A DNA stretch of 64,000 bases from Paracoccaceae bacterium (GTDB taxonomy: Bacteria; Pseudomonadota; Alphaproteobacteria; Rhodobacterales; Rhodobacteraceae). Location of the stretch: positions 1-64,000 of the forward strand of contig JAFWNM010000033.1 in the NCBI GenBank assembly GCA_017510335.1, read 5' to 3'. The notes below the pieces were generated by a model. The model made no database searches. It had not been told where the DNA came from and was given only the letters and a program-made list of their open reading frames with translations. Positions 61,895 through 64,000 of this stretch are shown piece by piece (within the stretch, counting starts at the first letter, position 1; each line of letters opens with the position of its first letter). The position numbers and the translations under genes were made by a program.

Positions 61895-63019
61895 TTATAT
61901 CGGTTGCGCCAACGCGCCCAGCGTCTGGCCCATGATCTGGCGGTGTTCATCCGGCGTGCCATGGCCCTGCTCAATCTCGGCCAGACGCCCGGAATTTTCC
62001 ACGACCATGCGGGCGCGTTCCCAACGGCGGGATTGAAAGGCATCCAGCGCGGTGGACACATTGTGATGCGCGGCCAATTCATCAGCCAGGACAACAGCAT
62101 CTTCCATGCCAATCATGGCACCTGCCGCCATATGGGGGGTTGTAGCGTGAACCGCATCCCCTATCAGCACCACCCGCCCGACATACCAAGGGCGCGGCAG
62201 CAAAAGCTGTTCCAGCGGACGATAGACAATCTGACTGTGCTCACCCAGCTCCGCGGCAAGCGCCTGTGCTGTGGGCGCGGTAAAATGGCCCAACAGGGCT
62301 TTCAGGCTTTCCAGCTGGGTCTCTGGCGGGACATAGGTGTTTTCCGGTCGGTTCTCGGTCAGGAAAATATAGCTCTCGTCCTTTGACACAGGCGTAATGC
62401 CCAGTTTCAGGCCAGGCCCCATCCACATGGCAACACTTGGCAGATGTGCAGGGCGCTTCACCACCGCACGCCATACCGCCTGACCCACATACCGCGGCGC
62501 GGCAGCATTGGGGAACACTGCGGCGCGGACGCTGGAAAACAACCCATCGGCCCCGATCACCAGATCATATGTGCCCGTGCGACCATCGGAGAAGGTAACA
62601 TCCACCCCGTCAACCCCGTCGGCAATGGTGCCAAAACTCTGGCCGAGGGCGATATTCGTCGCAGTGGCGCGCACCCGATCGGCAAGCAGCCGCGCCAGAA
62701 CCGGACGCATGATACCGCCACTGCCGGGCGCCCCGTCCATCACTGACGGGGTCGGCAAATGCGCCAGCACCTGATCGGCAGGCCCGCGTATTTCAATACC
62801 GTCAATGATTGCGCCACATTCGCGGAACCCGTCCAGAATACCCAGCCGGTCAAAAACACGAAAGATGCTGGCATTCAAACTGATGCCCGCGCCATAGCTG
62901 CGCCAGCCAGCGTCAATTTCCACCAAATCGACAGTGTTTCCCTGCTCTGCCAGCAAAATGGCTGCAGACATACCGGAAAACCCGCCCCCAACGATAAGCA
63001 CGCGCCTGTGGGTATTCAT
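61895..63019 (-). CDS. FAD-dependent aromatic monooxygenase
   Basis: A 374-residue class A flavoprotein hydroxylase of the salicylate/3-hydroxybenzoate hydroxylase type. The FAD loop is VLIVGGGFSGMSAA (about 7-20), the second NAD(P)H/FAD motif is YDLVIGADGLFSSVR (DG), and the third is VLIGDAVHATTPHMAAGAMIGMEDA (GD). AGGAGAGAG precedes the ATG. Forms an operon with the Rieske ferredoxin upstream and the FAH protein downstream. The aromatic substrate cannot be told from sequence. Confidence 0.9.
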   Translation of the reverse strand: MNTHRRVLIVGGGFSGMSAAILLAEQGNTVDLVEIDAGWRSYGAGISLNASIFRVFDRLGILDGFRECGAIIDGIEIRGPADQVLAHLPTPSVMDGAPGSGGIMRPVLARLLADRVRATATNIALGQSFGTIADGVDGVDVTFSDGRTGTYDLVIGADGLFSSVRAAVFPNAAAPRYVGQAVWRAVVKRPAHLPSVAMWMGPGLKLGITPVSKDESYIFLTENRPENTYVPPETQLESLKALLGHFTAPTAQALAAELGEHSQIVYRPLEQLLLPRPWYVGRVVLIGDAVHATTPHMAAGAMIGMEDAVVLADELAAHHNVSTALDAFQSRRWERARMVVENSGRLAEIEQGHGTPDEHRQIMGQTLGALAQPI

Positions 63020-63042
63020 TGCTCTCTCCTCTTTCATATTTC

Positions 63043-63372
63043 TTACGGCAGGGTGCTGACCGTGCCTGTTTCATCCACACGCAGCGGCACGCGGGTCAAC
63101 CGCTTTCCCAAACAGGGGCCTTGCACACAGGCCCCTGTTTCCATGTCAAACCAGGCGCCATGCGCGTGGCATGCGATATGGGTGCCCGCACCGTTCAAAT
63201 AGGCATCACGTTTCCATGCCATGGGCGTGCCGCCTGCATAATGGGGGCACAGGTCGCGCCAGCCAAACACCTGATCGCCGCGGCGCACCACGATGACCTT
63301 GCAACGCAGGCCCGGCACATCGAAGCCGCGTGCGCCCCCGTCAGGCAGGTCATCGAGATGCACCAGAACCAC
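63043..63372 (-). CDS. Rieske [2Fe-2S] protein
   Basis: A 109-residue ferredoxin-like protein. The cluster ligands are CPH (about 56-58) and CHAH (about 81-84), spaced as in Rieske domains. It could supply electrons to a ring-hydroxylating oxygenase, although no oxygenase alpha subunit is in view. I place the start at a GTG four bases after the upstream stop, because longer frames would run into the VOC gene; the ribosome site GAAGAAAG is within the end of that gene. Confidence 0.82.
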   Translation of the reverse strand: MVLVHLDDLPDGGARGFDVPGLRCKVIVVRRGDQVFGWRDLCPHYAGGTPMAWKRDAYLNGAGTHIACHAHGAWFDMETGACVQGPCLGKRLTRVPLRVDETGTVSTLP

Positions 63373-63376
63373 CAGT

Positions 63377-64000
63377 TCAGTCTTTCTTCGGGCCGCCGGT
63401 CGGCGCCCATTTTTCGCGCCATTGCAGCAAGAATGCCTGCGATGCTTCTGGCCCCATGGGCGCCTCGCGCGGGGCCCAATCATCGTCATGGGTGTCCATA
63501 TCGGCGTCGAATTCCACATTGCAGCCAAGCGGACTTTTGAAATACCAAAACCAGTTCGATCCGAACTTGTGCCGCCCTGGTCCCCAGAACGATTCAAACC
63601 CCTGTTTCATCATCCGGCTGCCTGCCATCATCAATTCGGTCGGCCCGCCCATATGGAACGCCAGATGTTCGCACCCCTGCATATACGGCGGCGTGCGGAT
63701 GAAGAAATGCGTGTGGTGGTCGGGGTTCGCCTGCGGGCGCAGGAAGGGGCCTGCGCCGGTCAGTGTGTCAGTGATACGAAAGCCCAGACGATCGCGGTAG
63801 AACCCCACCGCCTGATCAATATCAGGCACAAAAAGCACGATATGCGACAGCGTGCGCGGCTTGGCGGGCATGTCTTCGGACACACCAATCTGGTTGGGCT
63901 TGCGCCCATAGTCACCCGGCGCGTTGACCTTTTCGGCGGGCATGTCCAGCGCCTTGCGGGTGGTCACGCGGAAGGACAACTCGAACCCCTGATCGTCCTG
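63377..64000 (-). CDS. VOC/extradiol dioxygenase-like protein, 5' end missing
   Basis: At least 208 residues, open at the window edge, so the N-terminus is missing. A vicinal oxygen chelate domain (about 50-185 of the visible part) begins LSHIVLFVPDIDQAVGFYRDRLGF; candidate metal ligands are the first His, HLAFHMG and NVEFD. Two-domain members act as extradiol ring-cleavage dioxygenases; the visible part would be the C-terminal domain plus a linker. Being in an operon with a flavin hydroxylase, Rieske protein and FAH protein, ring cleavage is plausible but not shown. Confidence 0.82.
   Translation of the reverse strand, partial: QDDQGFELSFRVTTRKALDMPAEKVNAPGDYGRKPNQIGVSEDMPAKPRTLSHIVLFVPDIDQAVGFYRDRLGFRITDTLTGAGPFLRPQANPDHHTHFFIRTPPYMQGCEHLAFHMGGPTELMMAGSRMMKQGFESFWGPGRHKFGSNWFWYFKSPLGCNVEFDADMDTHDDDWAPREAPMGPEASQAFLLQWREKWAPTGGPKKD

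Noticed and set aside
1..64000. CRISPR arrays, tRNA or rRNA genes, insertion sequences, phage genes
   Set aside because: I saw no regularly spaced repeats, no cloverleaf-like sequences that I could support, and no transposase, integrase or phage structural genes.

Overview
The window is about 64 kb of GC-rich DNA with the gene content and order of an alphaproteobacterium of the order Rhodobacterales. The pointers are an L-malyl-CoA/beta-methylmalyl-CoA lyase of Rhodobacter type, the thioredoxin/TPR - LON-domain - Trm112 trio, a DUF1244 gene, glnK-amtB, ftsE-ftsX-plsC, and the four-gene 'ligase-associated' DNA repair operon. Almost all of it is coding. I saw no rRNA, tRNA, insertion sequence, prophage or CRISPR array.

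Layout. Positions 1-6.1 kb hold mcl1, then dgcN, dgcA, ilvD and a D-amino acid aminotransferase; dgcN, dgcA and dat look like a D-glutamate/D-amino acid route. Positions 6.3-12.4 kb hold an RTX-like anchored protein, a DUF1244 gene, pyruvate kinase with a LacI-type palindrome upstream, rpmI-rplT with a strong terminator, and the thioredoxin/TPR-LON-Trm112 cluster. A 45-residue gene with its own terminator follows on the minus strand. Positions 12.8-24 kb hold mutT-argJ, a parvulin PPIase, secA, and the repair operon (metallophosphoesterase, DEXH helicase, ATP-dependent ligase, MBL exonuclease). Positions 24-35.3 kb hold a BASS transporter with fadD, plsC-ftsX-ftsE, a zinc-ribbon protein, a class A PBP, glnK-amtB and a LysM protein.

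Positions 35.5-51.7 kb are an exopolysaccharide locus: two sulfotransferases around a Wzx-type flippase and a Wzy-type polymerase, GDP-mannose genes, the full dTDP-rhamnose set, two glycosyltransferases, two epimerases and an EPS-type MarR regulator. The polymerase and the tail of the flippase are much more AT-rich than everything around them, which points to a recombined serotype-like cassette.

Positions 52-60.6 kb hold the most unusual unit. An M81 peptidase and a divergent LysR regulator are followed by a three-gene TRAP transporter and then three genes that look like ord, ortA and ortB. These encode the last two steps of the ornithine fermentation pathway known from clostridia (2,4-diaminopentanoate dehydrogenase and 2-amino-4-oxopentanoate thiolase). 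The ornithine racemase and the B12-dependent aminomutase that normally precede them are not in the window, so the cell may import the intermediate or an analogue. Predicted products are alanine and acetyl-CoA.

Positions 60.8-64 kb hold part of an aromatic-degradation-type operon on the minus strand: a VOC protein cut by the window edge, a Rieske ferredoxin, an FAD monooxygenase and a fumarylacetoacetate hydrolase family protein.
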